The translations under genes were made by a program, and so were the position numbers. Under the pieces are notes generated by a model. It saw only the letters and a program-made list of their open reading frames with translations. It made no database searches and was not told the origin of the DNA. This document shows, piece by piece, positions 8,036 through 19,000 of a stretch of 56,463 bases of DNA (position 1 is the first letter of the stretch; every line of letters begins with the position of its first letter). This DNA comes from Verrucomicrobiia bacterium. Its GTDB lineage: Bacteria > Verrucomicrobiota > Verrucomicrobiia > Limisphaerales > DSYF01. The DNA is taken from the NCBI GenBank assembly GCA_035765895.1, contig DASTWL010000069.1, positions 1-56,463 of the forward strand, given 5' to 3'.

Positions 8036-8844
8036 CCACGCCTGTTGTCGCTCCTGTTGAACCGCCGGCGGCCAAGCTGGTGGTGGACGGCGTTTCCAAA
8101 CATTTCCAGACCCGCGAGGGCACCCTCGAAGCGCTCGGGCCCGTCAGCTTCAGCGTGCAGGAGGGGGAAATGGTCTGCCTCGTCGGCCCCAGCGGCTGCG
8201 GCAAAAGCACGATGTTGAACATCATCGCCGGCTTGGAAACGCCGGATGCCGGACGGGTGCTTGCCGATGGCCAGCCGGTTTCCGAACCGGGACCGGATCG
8301 CATGGTGTTGTTCCAGGAGCACGCGCTGTTTCCGTGGCTGACCGTGCTGGGCAACGTGTTGTTCGGGTTGAAGCTCAAGCCGAACCTGACCGACGCCGAG
8401 CGGCTGGAGGTGGCGCGGTTTTACTTGAAGCTGGTCGGGCTGGAAAAATTCGAGCAGGCGAACATTCACGAACTGTCCGGCGGCATGAAGCAGCGCGTGG
8501 CGCTGGCCCGGGCGCTGGCGCCCAACCCGCGGCTCCTCCTGATGGACGAGCCCTTTGCGGCGCTGGATGCGCTCACGCGCGAGCAGCTTTACGGGGATTT
8601 GCAGCACATCTTCGCGCAACGCCGCAAGACGGTGGTGTTCGTCACGCACAATGTCCGCGAGGCCGCGTGCCTCGGCGACCGCGTGCTGCTCTTCTCGCCC
8701 CGGCCCGGGCGCATTCACGAGGCGTTCGACATTTCCCTGCCGCGTCCGCGGGAAATCAACAACGTGCAACTGACCGAAACCGCCGCCGTGATCACGCGGG
8801 CGTTGAAGCGGCATCTCCAGCCGGCGGAGGCGGTGGGCGAATGA
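8032..8844 (+). CDS. NitT/TauT-type ABC transporter, ATPase
   Basis: A 270-residue ABC ATPase of the SsuB/TauB/NrtD type that powers the importer. Walker A GPSGCGKST lies at residues 52-60, the Q-loop is LFQEHALFPWLTV, the signature is LSGGMKQR, Walker B is LLLMDEPFAALD, and the switch His is in VFVTHNVREA. The C-terminal part (LFSPRPGRIHEAFDISLPRPR) is typical of this subfamily. The start overlaps the binding-protein stop and the stop overlaps the permease start (ATGA in both cases); the longer frame from 7864 is a shadow. Cytoplasmic side of the inner membrane. Confidence 0.95.
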   Translation: MTTPVVAPVEPPAAKLVVDGVSKHFQTREGTLEALGPVSFSVQEGEMVCLVGPSGCGKSTMLNIIAGLETPDAGRVLADGQPVSEPGPDRMVLFQEHALFPWLTVLGNVLFGLKLKPNLTDAERLEVARFYLKLVGLEKFEQANIHELSGGMKQRVALARALAPNPRLLLMDEPFAALDALTREQLYGDLQHIFAQRRKTVVFVTHNVREAACLGDRVLLFSPRPGRIHEAFDISLPRPREINNVQLTETAAVITRALKRHLQPAEAVGE

Positions 8845-9605
8845 GAAGCGCGGTGACGGCGGTCGTGTTCTTCCTCGTCCTTGTGGCGGCGTGGCAATGG
8901 CTGGTGGCCATTGGCGTGCTCTCCCACGTGTTGCTGCCCACACCGCTGGAGGTGGTGCAATACTACCTCACGGCGGTGCGCGATGGCACGATGTGGGACG
9001 CCGTTTCGGTCACGCTCCGGCGGCTGGCGGTGGGATACCTGGCCGGCGCGGCGCTGGGCGTGCCGCTCGGCTTCATCAACGCCCGCTTCCGGCTGTGTCA
9101 TGATTCCTTCGGCCTGCTGGCGCTGGGATTGCAGGCCTTGCCGAGCATCTGCTGGGCGCCCCTGGCGCTGTTGTGGTTTGGTCAGACCGAGTGGGCCATG
9201 TTTTTCATCGTGGTGATGGGCACGGTGTGGTCGGTGGCGCTGGCGACAGAATCCGCCGTGCGCAACCTGCCGCCGATTTACCTGCGGGCAGCCCGCACCA
9301 TGGGCTCCCGCCGGTTGCACCTGTGGGTGAACGTCATCGCGCCGGCGTCGCTGCCGTTCATCATCGGCGGCATGAAGCAGGGCTGGGCGTTTGCGTGGCG
9401 CTCGCTGATGGCGGCGGAAATTTACATCACGATCCTGAGCGGTTTCGGCCTCGGTCATCTGCTGCACTATGGCCGCGAACTCCACGCCATGGATCAGGTG
9501 TTTGGCATCATCATCGTCATCGTGGCCATCGGCCTGCTGGCGGACAAAATTTTGTTCGGCCCGGTGGAGCGCTTTCTTCATCACCGTTGGGGGACGAATC
9601 GGTGA
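8841..9605 (+). CDS. NitT/TauT-type ABC transporter, permease
   Basis: A 254-residue inner-membrane permease of the SsuC/TauC/NrtB group with about six hydrophobic segments: residues 4-24, then the regions around LAVGYLAGAALGVPLG, LALGLQALPSICWAPLALL, AMFFIVVMGTVWSVALA, FIIGGMKQGWAFAWRSLM and IIIVIVAIGLLADKI. The cytoplasmic coupling loop is RAARTMGSRRLHLWVNVIAPASLPFIIGG, the EAA-like motif of this family, which contacts the ATPase. The ATG overlaps the ATPase stop. It is the last gene of the transporter operon; malic enzyme begins about 150 bp later and the gap shows no strong terminator. Confidence 0.94.
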   Translation: MRSAVTAVVFFLVLVAAWQWLVAIGVLSHVLLPTPLEVVQYYLTAVRDGTMWDAVSVTLRRLAVGYLAGAALGVPLGFINARFRLCHDSFGLLALGLQALPSICWAPLALLWFGQTEWAMFFIVVMGTVWSVALATESAVRNLPPIYLRAARTMGSRRLHLWVNVIAPASLPFIIGGMKQGWAFAWRSLMAAEIYITILSGFGLGHLLHYGRELHAMDQVFGIIIVIVAIGLLADKILFGPVERFLHHRWGTNR

Positions 9606-9756
9606 GCAAGTTGGGCCGAAGGTTTATTCCGCGGCCGGGTTCCCGCCCGCAAAAAAAGCCAAGCCCTTGCCAAACGCCGCGTAGTATTGCCCGCCGCCCG
9701 CTTTAGCCTGTCACTGGACTGGCGTGGCCCGGAACGGGCGGGGCCAGGCATTGACC

Positions 9757-11442
9757 ATGAGCGCTTCCATTCCGTCGGCGCCCCGGCACTTGCGGGGTGA
9801 AACCATTCTGCGCGACCCGCGCCACAACCGCGACGCGGCCTTCACTTTGGCCGAACGTCACCAGCTCGGCCTCGAAGGCCTGCTGCCGCCGGCGGTCCTG
9901 ACCCTGGAGCAGCAGGTCGAAATGGAGCGGCAGAAGCTCCAGCAAAAGACCGACCCGCTCGAGCAATACATCGGGCTCGTGGCGCTGCTCGACCGGAATG
10001 AAACGCTCTTCTACCGGCTGCTCAGCGAGCACATGGACTGGCTTACGCCCATCATTTATACGCCCACCGTCGGCCTCGCGTGTCAGCGGTTCAGCCACAT
10101 CCTGCGCCGGCCGCGCGGGCTCTTCATCGGCCCGGAGGATCGCGGGCACATCGCGGACCGCCTGCGCAATTTCGCGCATCAGGACGTGCGGCTCATCGTG
10201 GTGACCGACAACGAACGGATTCTCGGGCTGGGCGATCAGGGCGCGGGCGGCATGGGCATTTCCATCGGCAAGCTCGTGCTGTATTCCGGCGGGGCGGGGA
10301 TTCATCCGCGGCACTGCCTGCCCATCAGCCTGGATGTGGGCACGGACAACAGCGCCCTGCTGGCGGACCCGTTTTACTGCGGTTACCGGGCGCGACGGTT
10401 GCGCGGTGCAGAGTATGACTCGTTGGTGGAGGAATTCGTTCGCGCCGTAAAGGCCGTCTTTCCCCGCGCGCTCCTGCAGTGGGAGGATTTCAAGAAGAAC
10501 AACGCCTTCCGCCTGCTGGAACGCTACCGCGAACGCGTCACGAGCTTCAACGATGACATTCAGGGCACGGCCGCGGTGACCCTGGCCGGAATTCTTTCGG
10601 CGCTGCGCCTGACGGGCCGGCCGTTGCGCGAACAACGGTTGTTGCTTGTGGGCGCCGGCGCGGCCGGCGTCGGCATCGGGCGGCTGGTGCAGTCGGCATT
10701 GCTGGCCGAGGGGCTCGACGAGGCCGAGGCGCGGGCGCGGCTGGTGTTTGTGGATTCCGAAGGGCTGGTCTGCGAGGGCCGGGCCAATTTGGATCCGCAT
10801 AAAAAGGAATTCGCCCTGCCGCGCGCGAAGCTGGCGGAGTTCGGGCTGGTCAAGCCGTTGCCGAAGTCGCTGGATAAAATCGTTGAAATCGTGCGGCCGA
10901 CGGTGCTCGTCGGCACCACCGGCACACCGGGCGATTTTACGCCGGCGGTGCTCCGGGCGATGGCGGCCCATTGCGAGCGGCCCATCATTTTCCCGCTGAG
11001 CAATCCGACCAGCCAGGCGGAATGCACCCCGACCGAGGCCCTGCAATATTCCGACGGCCGTGCCCTGGTGGCAACCGGCTCGCCGTTCGCGCCGGTGACG
11101 TTCAACGGGCGGCGTCACGTCATCGGCCAGTGCAACAACTGCTTCATCTTTCCGGGCATCGGGCTGGGCGTGATCCTCAGCGAGGCGAGCCGGGTCACGG
11201 ACAATCTCTTTCTGGCCGCGGCCCGGGCGCTGGCCGAGTTCACGGCGGCGCGGGCCGCGGAAGGCGCGTTGTTTCCGAGCTTGAAGGAGCTGCGCGCCGT
11301 GAGCCGGCTGGTCGCGTTCAAGGTGGCGCAAATGGCACGCGACGAAGGCGTCGGCCGCACGCTCGACGACGCGGCCATCGAGACCGAGCTGGATCAATTC
11401 ATCTGGAATCCGGTCTATCCCGAACTGCCATCCGAGAAATAG
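9757..11442 (+). CDS. maeA: NAD-dependent malic enzyme
   Basis: Oxidatively decarboxylates malate to pyruvate with NAD. The 561 residues match the large (SfcA/MaeA) class, about 565 in E. coli, not the smaller MaeB class with a phosphotransacetylase tail. Landmarks are [17 protein letters not shown] (catalytic Tyr), [17 protein letters not shown] (catalytic Lys), [28 protein letters not shown] and the dinucleotide fold [14 protein letters not shown]. Near the end FPGIGLG is typical. I use the ATG at 9757; a GTG at 9724 would add 11 residues that do not look like the family. It is followed by the sigma-factor gene. Cofactor preference for NAD over NADP is a family inference. Confidence 0.95.
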   Translation: MSASIPSAPRHLRGETILRDPRHNRDAAFTLAERHQLGLEGLLPPAVLTLEQQVEMERQKLQQKTDPLEQYIGLVALLDRNETLFYRLLSEHMDWLTPIIYTPTVGLACQRFSHILRRPRGLFIGPEDRGHIADRLRNFAHQDVRLIVVTDNERILGLGDQGAGGMGISIGKLVLYSGGAGIHPRHCLPISLDVGTDNSALLADPFYCGYRARRLRGAEYDSLVEEFVRAVKAVFPRALLQWEDFKKNNAFRLLERYRERVTSFNDDIQGTAAVTLAGILSALRLTGRPLREQRLLLVGAGAAGVGIGRLVQSALLAEGLDEAEARARLVFVDSEGLVCEGRANLDPHKKEFALPRAKLAEFGLVKPLPKSLDKIVEIVRPTVLVGTTGTPGDFTPAVLRAMAAHCERPIIFPLSNPTSQAECTPTEALQYSDGRALVATGSPFAPVTFNGRRHVIGQCNNCFIFPGIGLGVILSEASRVTDNLFLAAARALAEFTAARAAEGALFPSLKELRAVSRLVAFKVAQMARDEGVGRTLDDAAIETELDQFIWNPVYPELPSEK

Positions 11443-11553
11443 CCCGTGCACAATGCGGTGCGATGCCGTTTGTGACGCGCGGCGGGGAACGTGCGGACCG
11501 CTGCGTTGCCGGCGCGCGTCACGGAATTGTTGCCCGTGAATCGCCAAGGCCGC

Positions 11554-11582
11554 TTGACGGGGCGGCACCGCGTTTCCATATT
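11554..11582 (+). promoter_or_regulatory. Candidate promoter of the sigma-factor gene
   Basis: TTGACG (11554-11559) and CATATT (11577-11582) are 17 bases apart, close to the sigma-70 consensus in -35 and spacing, and lie 40 bases before the rpoD ATG. No operator-like symmetry is visible. Seen in sequence; activity not shown. Confidence 0.45.
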
Positions 11583-11621
11583 GCACCAAGCATTCACCAC
11601 CAACACGTTGCCGCACGCCGC

Positions 11622-13418
<1,797 letters not shown>

Positions 13419-13484
13419 GGACGGGCCGGAAATTCGTGCGTGTCCGCCGGATCCGCCGAATCTGCCGCCGTCCGGCAAATTGAC

Positions 13485-13512
13485 TTGTGACGAGCGCGGG
13501 GCGCCGCACAAT
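13485..13512 (+). promoter_or_regulatory. Candidate tRNA promoter
   Basis: TTGTGA (13485-13490) and CACAAT (13507-13512), 16 bases apart, end nine bases before the tRNA, followed by a GC-rich stretch as in stringently controlled discriminators. An overlapping TTGACT at 13480 is a better -35 by sequence but would need a 21-base spacer. Moderate support only. Confidence 0.3.
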
Positions 13513-13521
13513 GCCGGCGGC

Positions 13522-13597
13522 GGGCCCGTAGCTCAGCGGTTAGAGCAGGCGACTCATAATCGCTTGGTCCTCGGTTCAAATCCGAGCGGGCCCACCA
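13522..13597 (+). tRNA. tRNA-Ile2 (CAT anticodon, lysidine type)
   Basis: A complete 76-nt cloverleaf with encoded CCA. Acceptor GGGCCCG/CGGGCCC; D stem GCTC/GAGC; anticodon stem GGCGA/TCGCT around loop CTCATAA; T stem CTCGG/CCGAG with loop TTCAAAT. The anticodon is CAT, which by itself would be called Met. The anticodon arm and variable loop (AGGCGACTCATAATCGCTTGG) match the bacterial tRNA-Ile2 that TilS modifies to lysidine to read AUA; elongator tRNA-Met normally has a different anticodon stem. It lacks the unpaired first base of initiator tRNA. The call as Ile2 rests on body similarity recalled from E. coli. Confidence 0.85.
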
Positions 13598-13660
13598 CTT
13601 CACTCATCAATTGACGCGCCATTTTCCCGCAGGTGAGGTTGTGCGCATGGCTGTTTCCGT

Positions 13661-13703
13661 CACCCAAATGTGGTATGGCCGGTGTCGCGAGCGGGCTGTT
13701 AAC
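13661..13703 (+). promoter_or_regulatory. CACCC-N3-TGTGGTAT element, site 1 (GH-D gene)
   Basis: CACCC at 13661-13665, AAA, then TGTGGTAT at 13669-13676. After 21 bases comes GTTAAC (13698-13703), aligned with the -10-like hexamers of the other sites. The predicted transcript would start near 13710, about 115 bases before the ATG at 13827. Exact 13-base match to sites 3 and 4. Confidence 0.6.
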
Positions 13704-13826
13704 GTTTTGGCGCAAGGTCAAACCACGCCCACGCCGAAACCGTCGGATGACGTGCGCCCTCGATTCCGGGTTTCGTCCGCCGCATTCGCGCGGACCTGGC
13801 GGAGGCGGACCGTGCCCGATTTTACC

Positions 13827-15821
13827 ATGCATCACTCGTGTTCCAATTACCGGCTGTGCGCCCTGGCCCTGTTGGGCGGCGCGATTCTGGCCATGAACCC
13901 TTCGGTGTCCGCCTTGACGCTCTCCAATGATCTGGTGGTGGCGACCTGGAGCGAAAACGCCGGCGAACTGCGGCCGGAAGCGTTGTTGGATCAACGCACG
14001 GGCCGGAAGGTGGATCTGCGCGGCGAGTTGTTCAGCCTGGTGCTGACCAACGGGAACATTTTGCACAGCGCCAGCTTCACTGTGGTCGGTCCTGTGCGGA
14101 CGGAGCCGTTGGCCGTCAATTCCGGCGCGGCGCGTTACGCGGAACGGCTGCCCGGCCGGCAATTGGTGGCGGAACTGGTCGGTGACAATGGCAACGTGCA
14201 CGTCACCTGGCGCGGCATTTTGCGGGATGGCTCACGCTATTTGCGGCAGGAGTTTTCCTTTCATGCGGGCACCCAGGAAATTCCCGTGCACGGGATTCAA
14301 CTGCTGGAAGTGTCGTCCCTGGATGCGCGGGCGAGCGGCACGGTGGAGGGTTCGCCAGTCGTGACCGAGGACGCATTCTTCGGCATCGAACATCCGCTCT
14401 CCATCAACCGCGGCGAGATGGGCTTTGTGCGCTGCTTCCTGCCCCGCGGCACGGCCATCCGGCCGGGCGAAAGTTACACGGCCTCGCTGGTGGTGGGATT
14501 CTATGATCCCGGCCAGGAACGCCGCGATTTTCTGGCCTATCTCGAACGCGAACGCGCGCACCCCTACCGGCCGTTCCTGCATTACAACTCCTGGTATGAC
14601 CTCGGCTATTTCAACAAGTATGACGAGAAGGGCGCGCTGGATGTCATCAACGCCTTCGGCCAGGAACTCGTGGTCAAGCGCGGGGTGAAGCTCGATTCGT
14701 TTCTCTTCGACGATGGTTGGGACAACGACGCCACGCTCTGGCAGTTTGACAAGACCAACTTCCCGGATGGCTTTGCCAACGTGAAGGTGGCGGCCGAGAA
14801 ATACGGCGCCGATCCGGGCATCTGGCTTTCGCCCTGGGGCGGTTACGGCAAGCCCCACGAGGAGCGCATCAAATTCGGCCGGGAACAGGGCTTCGAAATT
14901 CGCGACAACAACTTTTCCCTGGCGGGCCCGAAATATTACGCGCGCTTCCGCGAACTGTGCGTGAGCGTCGTCCGGCAGTATGGCATCAACCAGTTCAAAT
15001 TCGACGGCATCGGGCAGAACTCGGGCACGGGCGGCGGCGGGGCCATGCGCGACTTCGACGCCATGCTGAAGCTGATTGCCGAGCTGCGCTCGCTGAAACC
15101 GGACATTTACATCAACCAGACCACCGGCACGTGGCCGTCGCCCTTCTGGCTGCTCTACGCGGATTCCATCTGGCGCGGCGGCGAGGACCATTCGTTTGTG
15201 CCCGGCACCGAACCCGAACGCGAACGCTGGATCAGCTACAAGGACAACGACGTGCATGATGAAGTGGTCGGGCGCAGCGATTTGTATCCGCTCAATTCGC
15301 TGATGCTGCACGGCATCATTTACGCCCAGAAGGCCCACGGGCTGAACTACGACACGAACAACATCCTGCGGTCGGAAATCCGCGCGTATTTCGGCAACGG
15401 CACGCAGTGTCAGGAACTCTACATCACGCCCCGGCTCATGACGCAACAGAACTGGGACGACCTGGCCGAGGCCGCCAAGTGGTCGCGCGAGAATGCGGAC
15501 ACGCTGGTGGACACGCACTGGATCGGCGGCGCGCCGGCCGAGCACCAGGTTTACGGCTGGGCTTCGTGGTCGCCGCGCAAGGGCATCCTCACGCTGCGCA
15601 ATCCGTCGGCCCGGCGGGCGGGCATCAAAATTGATCCGGCGAAGGCCTTCGAACTGCCGGCCGGGGCGCCGCAGCATTACACGATTGTCAGCCCGTTCCG
15701 TGACCAGCACTGCGCGGTGACCCGGCTGACGGCGGGAGTCGAAACGGAATTCTCGCTCGCCCCCTTCGAGGTGCTGGTGGTCGAGGCGCGGCCCGGTCAG
15801 AACCTGGGCCAGACAAACTGA
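13827..15821 (+). CDS. Secreted clan GH-D-like alpha-glycosidase (GH36-related)
   Basis: A 664-residue exported protein whose centre is a TIM barrel of the alpha-galactosidase superfamily (clan GH-D: GH27/31/36). After a signal peptide (MHHSCSNYRLCALALLGGAIL, cleaved near VSA) comes an N-terminal beta-sandwich (about 35-240). The barrel (about 245-560) has HYNSWYDLGYF, SFLFDDGWDND, GIWLSPWGGYGKP and INQFKFDGIGQNSG. Asp393 in the KFDG motif sits where clan members have the nucleophile, and IWRGGEDHSF is near the expected acid/base region. A C-terminal beta domain follows. Proteins like this are sometimes database-labelled enterotoxin, which I regard as misleading. The ATG at 13827 gives the signal peptide; the frame from 13611 is noncoding. 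Linkage specificity is unknown. Followed by a strong terminator. Confidence 0.75.
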   Translation: MHHSCSNYRLCALALLGGAILAMNPSVSALTLSNDLVVATWSENAGELRPEALLDQRTGRKVDLRGELFSLVLTNGNILHSASFTVVGPVRTEPLAVNSGAARYAERLPGRQLVAELVGDNGNVHVTWRGILRDGSRYLRQEFSFHAGTQEIPVHGIQLLEVSSLDARASGTVEGSPVVTEDAFFGIEHPLSINRGEMGFVRCFLPRGTAIRPGESYTASLVVGFYDPGQERRDFLAYLERERAHPYRPFLHYNSWYDLGYFNKYDEKGALDVINAFGQELVVKRGVKLDSFLFDDGWDNDATLWQFDKTNFPDGFANVKVAAEKYGADPGIWLSPWGGYGKPHEERIKFGREQGFEIRDNNFSLAGPKYYARFRELCVSVVRQYGINQFKFDGIGQNSGTGGGGAMRDFDAMLKLIAELRSLKPDIYINQTTGTWPSPFWLLYADSIWRGGEDHSFVPGTEPERERWISYKDNDVHDEVVGRSDLYPLNSLMLHGIIYAQKAHGLNYDTNNILRSEIRAYFGNGTQCQELYITPRLMTQQNWDDLAEAAKWSRENADTLVDTHWIGGAPAEHQVYGWASWSPRKGILTLRNPSARRAGIKIDPAKAFELPAGAPQHYTIVSPFRDQHCAVTRLTAGVETEFSLAPFEVLVVEARPGQNLGQTN

Positions 15822-15874
15822 GCCCGATTGGAAGTCCGGCATTCCGGCGCTTCGTGCGGGCCGGAGGGTGATTT

Positions 15875-15906
15875 AGAGCAGCCATGAAGGGCTGCTCTTT
15901 TTCTTT
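15875..15906 (+). terminator. Rho-independent terminator after the GH-D gene
   Basis: AGAGCAGCC (15875-15883) pairs perfectly with GGCTGCTCT (15890-15898) across a six-base loop, and a T-rich run (TTTTTCTTTT) follows. It lies 54 bases after the glycosidase stop and isolates that gene from the giant-protein promoter. Confidence 0.9.
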
Positions 15907-15959
15907 TCCAGGTTCGCCACAATGCCACGGGATTTGTCGTCCCGCAGTGTCATTGCACT

Positions 15960-16002
15960 CCCCCCAATGTGGTATTTAATCGTGAGAATTAGCGGGTATA
16001 AC
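15960..16002 (+). promoter_or_regulatory. CACCC-N3-TGTGGTAT element, site 2 (giant protein)
   Basis: CCCCC (15960-15964), CAA, TGTGGTAT (15968-15975): one base off the CACCC box, the second half exact. After 21 bases comes TATAAC (15997-16002), the best -10-like hexamer of the set. A start near 16009 fits a gene start at 16056 and rules against the upstream ATG at 16014. Confidence 0.6.
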
Positions 16003-16055
16003 AGGCCAAACAAATGTTCCCCCGACATCCTGTCGCATTTGTTCCAACCAATCCC

Positions 16056-19000
16056 ATGAAACCAACCCACTCCTCATCCGACCATCACCATTCTCTTGCA
16101 CGACTGTTTTCCCGTCTGCGGTTCATCACTCTCAGCTTGTGTCTCCTCTGCTCATGGCGGGCGGCGGCCGGCGGCACGTGGACGCCGCTGGCCCATCCCG
16201 CACCGGGCGGGATTTCCTTGATGCTGCTGCTGTCGGACGGCACGGTCATGTGCCAGAACGGCGGCAACACAACGTGGTATCGACTCACGCCGGACATTCA
16301 CGGCAGTTACGTTAACGGCACGTGGACGACGCTCGCGCCGATGCATGATTCGCGGCGGTATTATGGTTCGCAGGTGTTGCGCGATGGCCGGGTTTATGTC
16401 GCCGGCGGCGAATACGGCACCGGCGGCGGCAAGATGGAGCTTTATGATCCGTTGGCGGACGCGTGGACGCCACCCATGACGGTGCCGAACGGTCCGATTG
16501 ACAGTTGCACCGAGACGTTGCCGGACGGAAATGTGCTGCAAGGCAATGCGGGCCGGGACACGCGGATTTACGATGTGACGAACAACAGTTATTCGTCCGC
16601 CATCATGTCCCTGGGCGGTCAAGACGAGCCCTCGTGGGTGAAGCTGCAAGATGGGAGTTTTCTGACCCTGACGGACACGAACTCCGAACGGTTTGTTCCG
16701 TCGCTGAACCAATGGGTCGCCGACGGCAACGTGCCGACGACGCTCTTTGGCTACGGCTATGAAATCGGCGCGGCCTTGCTGCTGCCCGATGGCAAAGTCT
16801 TTTACATCGGGGGCACCAGCCATACGGCGATTTACACGCCCTGGACGAACATTGCTGGGGTTTACACGCCGGCCGGCACGACCAATGCCGGCACCTGGGT
16901 GGCCGGACCGGACATCCCTAACAACGATGGCGCGGTGGATGCGCCGGCGGCCATGCTGGTCAACGGCAAAATCCTTTGCTGCATGGCCAATACAACCACC
17001 AACTTCGGCTCGGCCTCGACATTTTACGAATATGACTACACGGCCAACAGCTTCACCCAGCTCAACGGTCCCACCGGCACGGCCGAGTTCGGGGCGGTGG
17101 CCTACGGCTGCACGATGCTGGATTTGCCGGATGGCACGGTGCTGTTGTCCAGCGGCAGCAGTCAGGTTTATTCCTACCAGCCCGACAGCGCTCCGTTGGC
17201 GGGTGCGGCGCCGGCGATTCTTTCAGTGACCACGAACCTGGACGGCTCGTTTCACGTGACCGGCACGCAGCTCAACGGCATTTCCGAAGGCGCGCATTAC
17301 GGGGACGATTCACAGATGAATTCGGATTATCCGGTCGCGCGCATCACGAATGGCGTGGGCAACGTGCTCTACTGTCGCACCTACAATTGGAGCACCTGCA
17401 ACCTCATGACCGGGACGAATGTGGTGACCACGGAAATGACGCTGCCGGCCGGCTTGCTGGCTGGAACGTATCCACTCGTGGTGACGGCGAACGGCATCGC
17501 CTCCGCGCCCTTCCTGCTGAGCATTCCTGGAACCCCGTTGCCGCCCGTGGCCAATTTGATGTTCACCGCCAAATCTCCGAATCAAATGGCCTTCCAGTGG
17601 AGTGCGATCGGATTGACGGAAGCGGGCTATGTGGTGCAACGCTCCACCGACGGAATTAATTTCAGCACGCTGGCCAGTCTGGGGCTCAACGTGACGAACT
17701 ACACAGACAACACGGTTACGCCGCTGGAGCAGTATTATTACCGCGTGATGGGCACCAACGCCTACGGCCTGGGCAAGGCGGCGATGATTTTTGCCGCCTC
17801 ACCGGCGTTGGTGAGCGTGCCTGCGCCGTGGCAGTCGGACGATGTCGGCGCCGTGCAGGGCAGCGGAGCGGTGGGCACGAACGGCGGCACGTTTACGGTC
17901 ATCGCTTCAGGCACCGGCATTGGCGCGGATGACGATCAGTTCCGCTTTGTGTATCAGCCGGTCGTGGGTGATGTGACCATCACCGCGCGCATCACGGGCA
18001 GCCAGAACTCCGGCAGCAACGCGCTCGCCGGTGTGATGATTCGCAGCAGTCTGGGATCGGACGTCGCCGGGGCGCTCATTGGTTATGATGCCGGCACCCA
18101 AAGCACGGTGTTCGAGCACCGGGCCGCCGCAGCCAAACAGGCGACCTACGGATTGAAAGTTTACGGCGAACCAGACGAGGATCTCAGTCGCAACGCAGGC
18201 GTCGCCATCCAATCGTTTGGGGCCGAGGCCGCCAGCACCCCGCTCTGGGTGCGACTCGTGCGCAATGGCAACGTGATCACGGGCTACACTTCGACCGACG
18301 GCACGAACTGGACCCAAGCCGGCGTCACGACGCTTGACGCGCTGGCGCCTGTCGTGGAAGTCGGCCTGGCGGTCAGCAGCGGAACCTACAATTTGCTGAA
18401 CACCTCGACCTTCGACAACGTCACGGTCACGGGAATGCCCGCGGTGATTCCGCCCCCGCTCGCCGAATGGAAACTGGACGAAACCAGCGGGACGGCGGCC
18501 AAAGATGCGGTGGACAGCTTTGACGGTCTTTACGAAAATATGGTGCTGAATCAACCGGGCGCCACCTTGAACACCGGCACAGCCGTGAGTTTCAACGGAA
18601 CCAACGCGGATGTTTCCATTCCGGCCTTGGGCCTGACGACCACGAATTTCACCATCACCGGCTGGGTGAAGCGCACCGGCGCCCAAACATCCTTCTCCGG
18701 GCTGGTCTTCAGCCGCAACGCCGGCAATCGCGGCGCGGGCCTGATGCTGGCCAACAACGGTGCGAACGTGGAACTGCGTTACAGTTGGAACGACGTCAGC
18801 AGCGAATGGAACGCGGCCACCGGCTTGAATCTGCCGGACGGACAGTGGGCGTTTATCGCACTCACAATCAGTCCGACGCGTGCCATTGTTTACCTGGCCA
18901 CGAATGGCGTGGTCAGCGCCGTCACCAACAACACCGCCCCCAGTGCGCTCACGTTGAGTGGGAACCTTTATTTTGGCTACGATGCCGCATCCTCCTCGCG

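Noticed and set aside
9606-9756. Terminator between the ABC permease and malic enzyme
   Set aside because: GC-rich stretch followed by seven A residues has no convincing paired stem in the forward direction.
13598-13660. Attachment-site duplicate of the tRNA 3' end
   Set aside because: No second copy of the tRNA end was seen in the window.
16056-17530. Active galactose oxidase
   Set aside because: The propeller resembles the family but I cannot identify the copper-ligand Tyr partner, so activity is not claimed.
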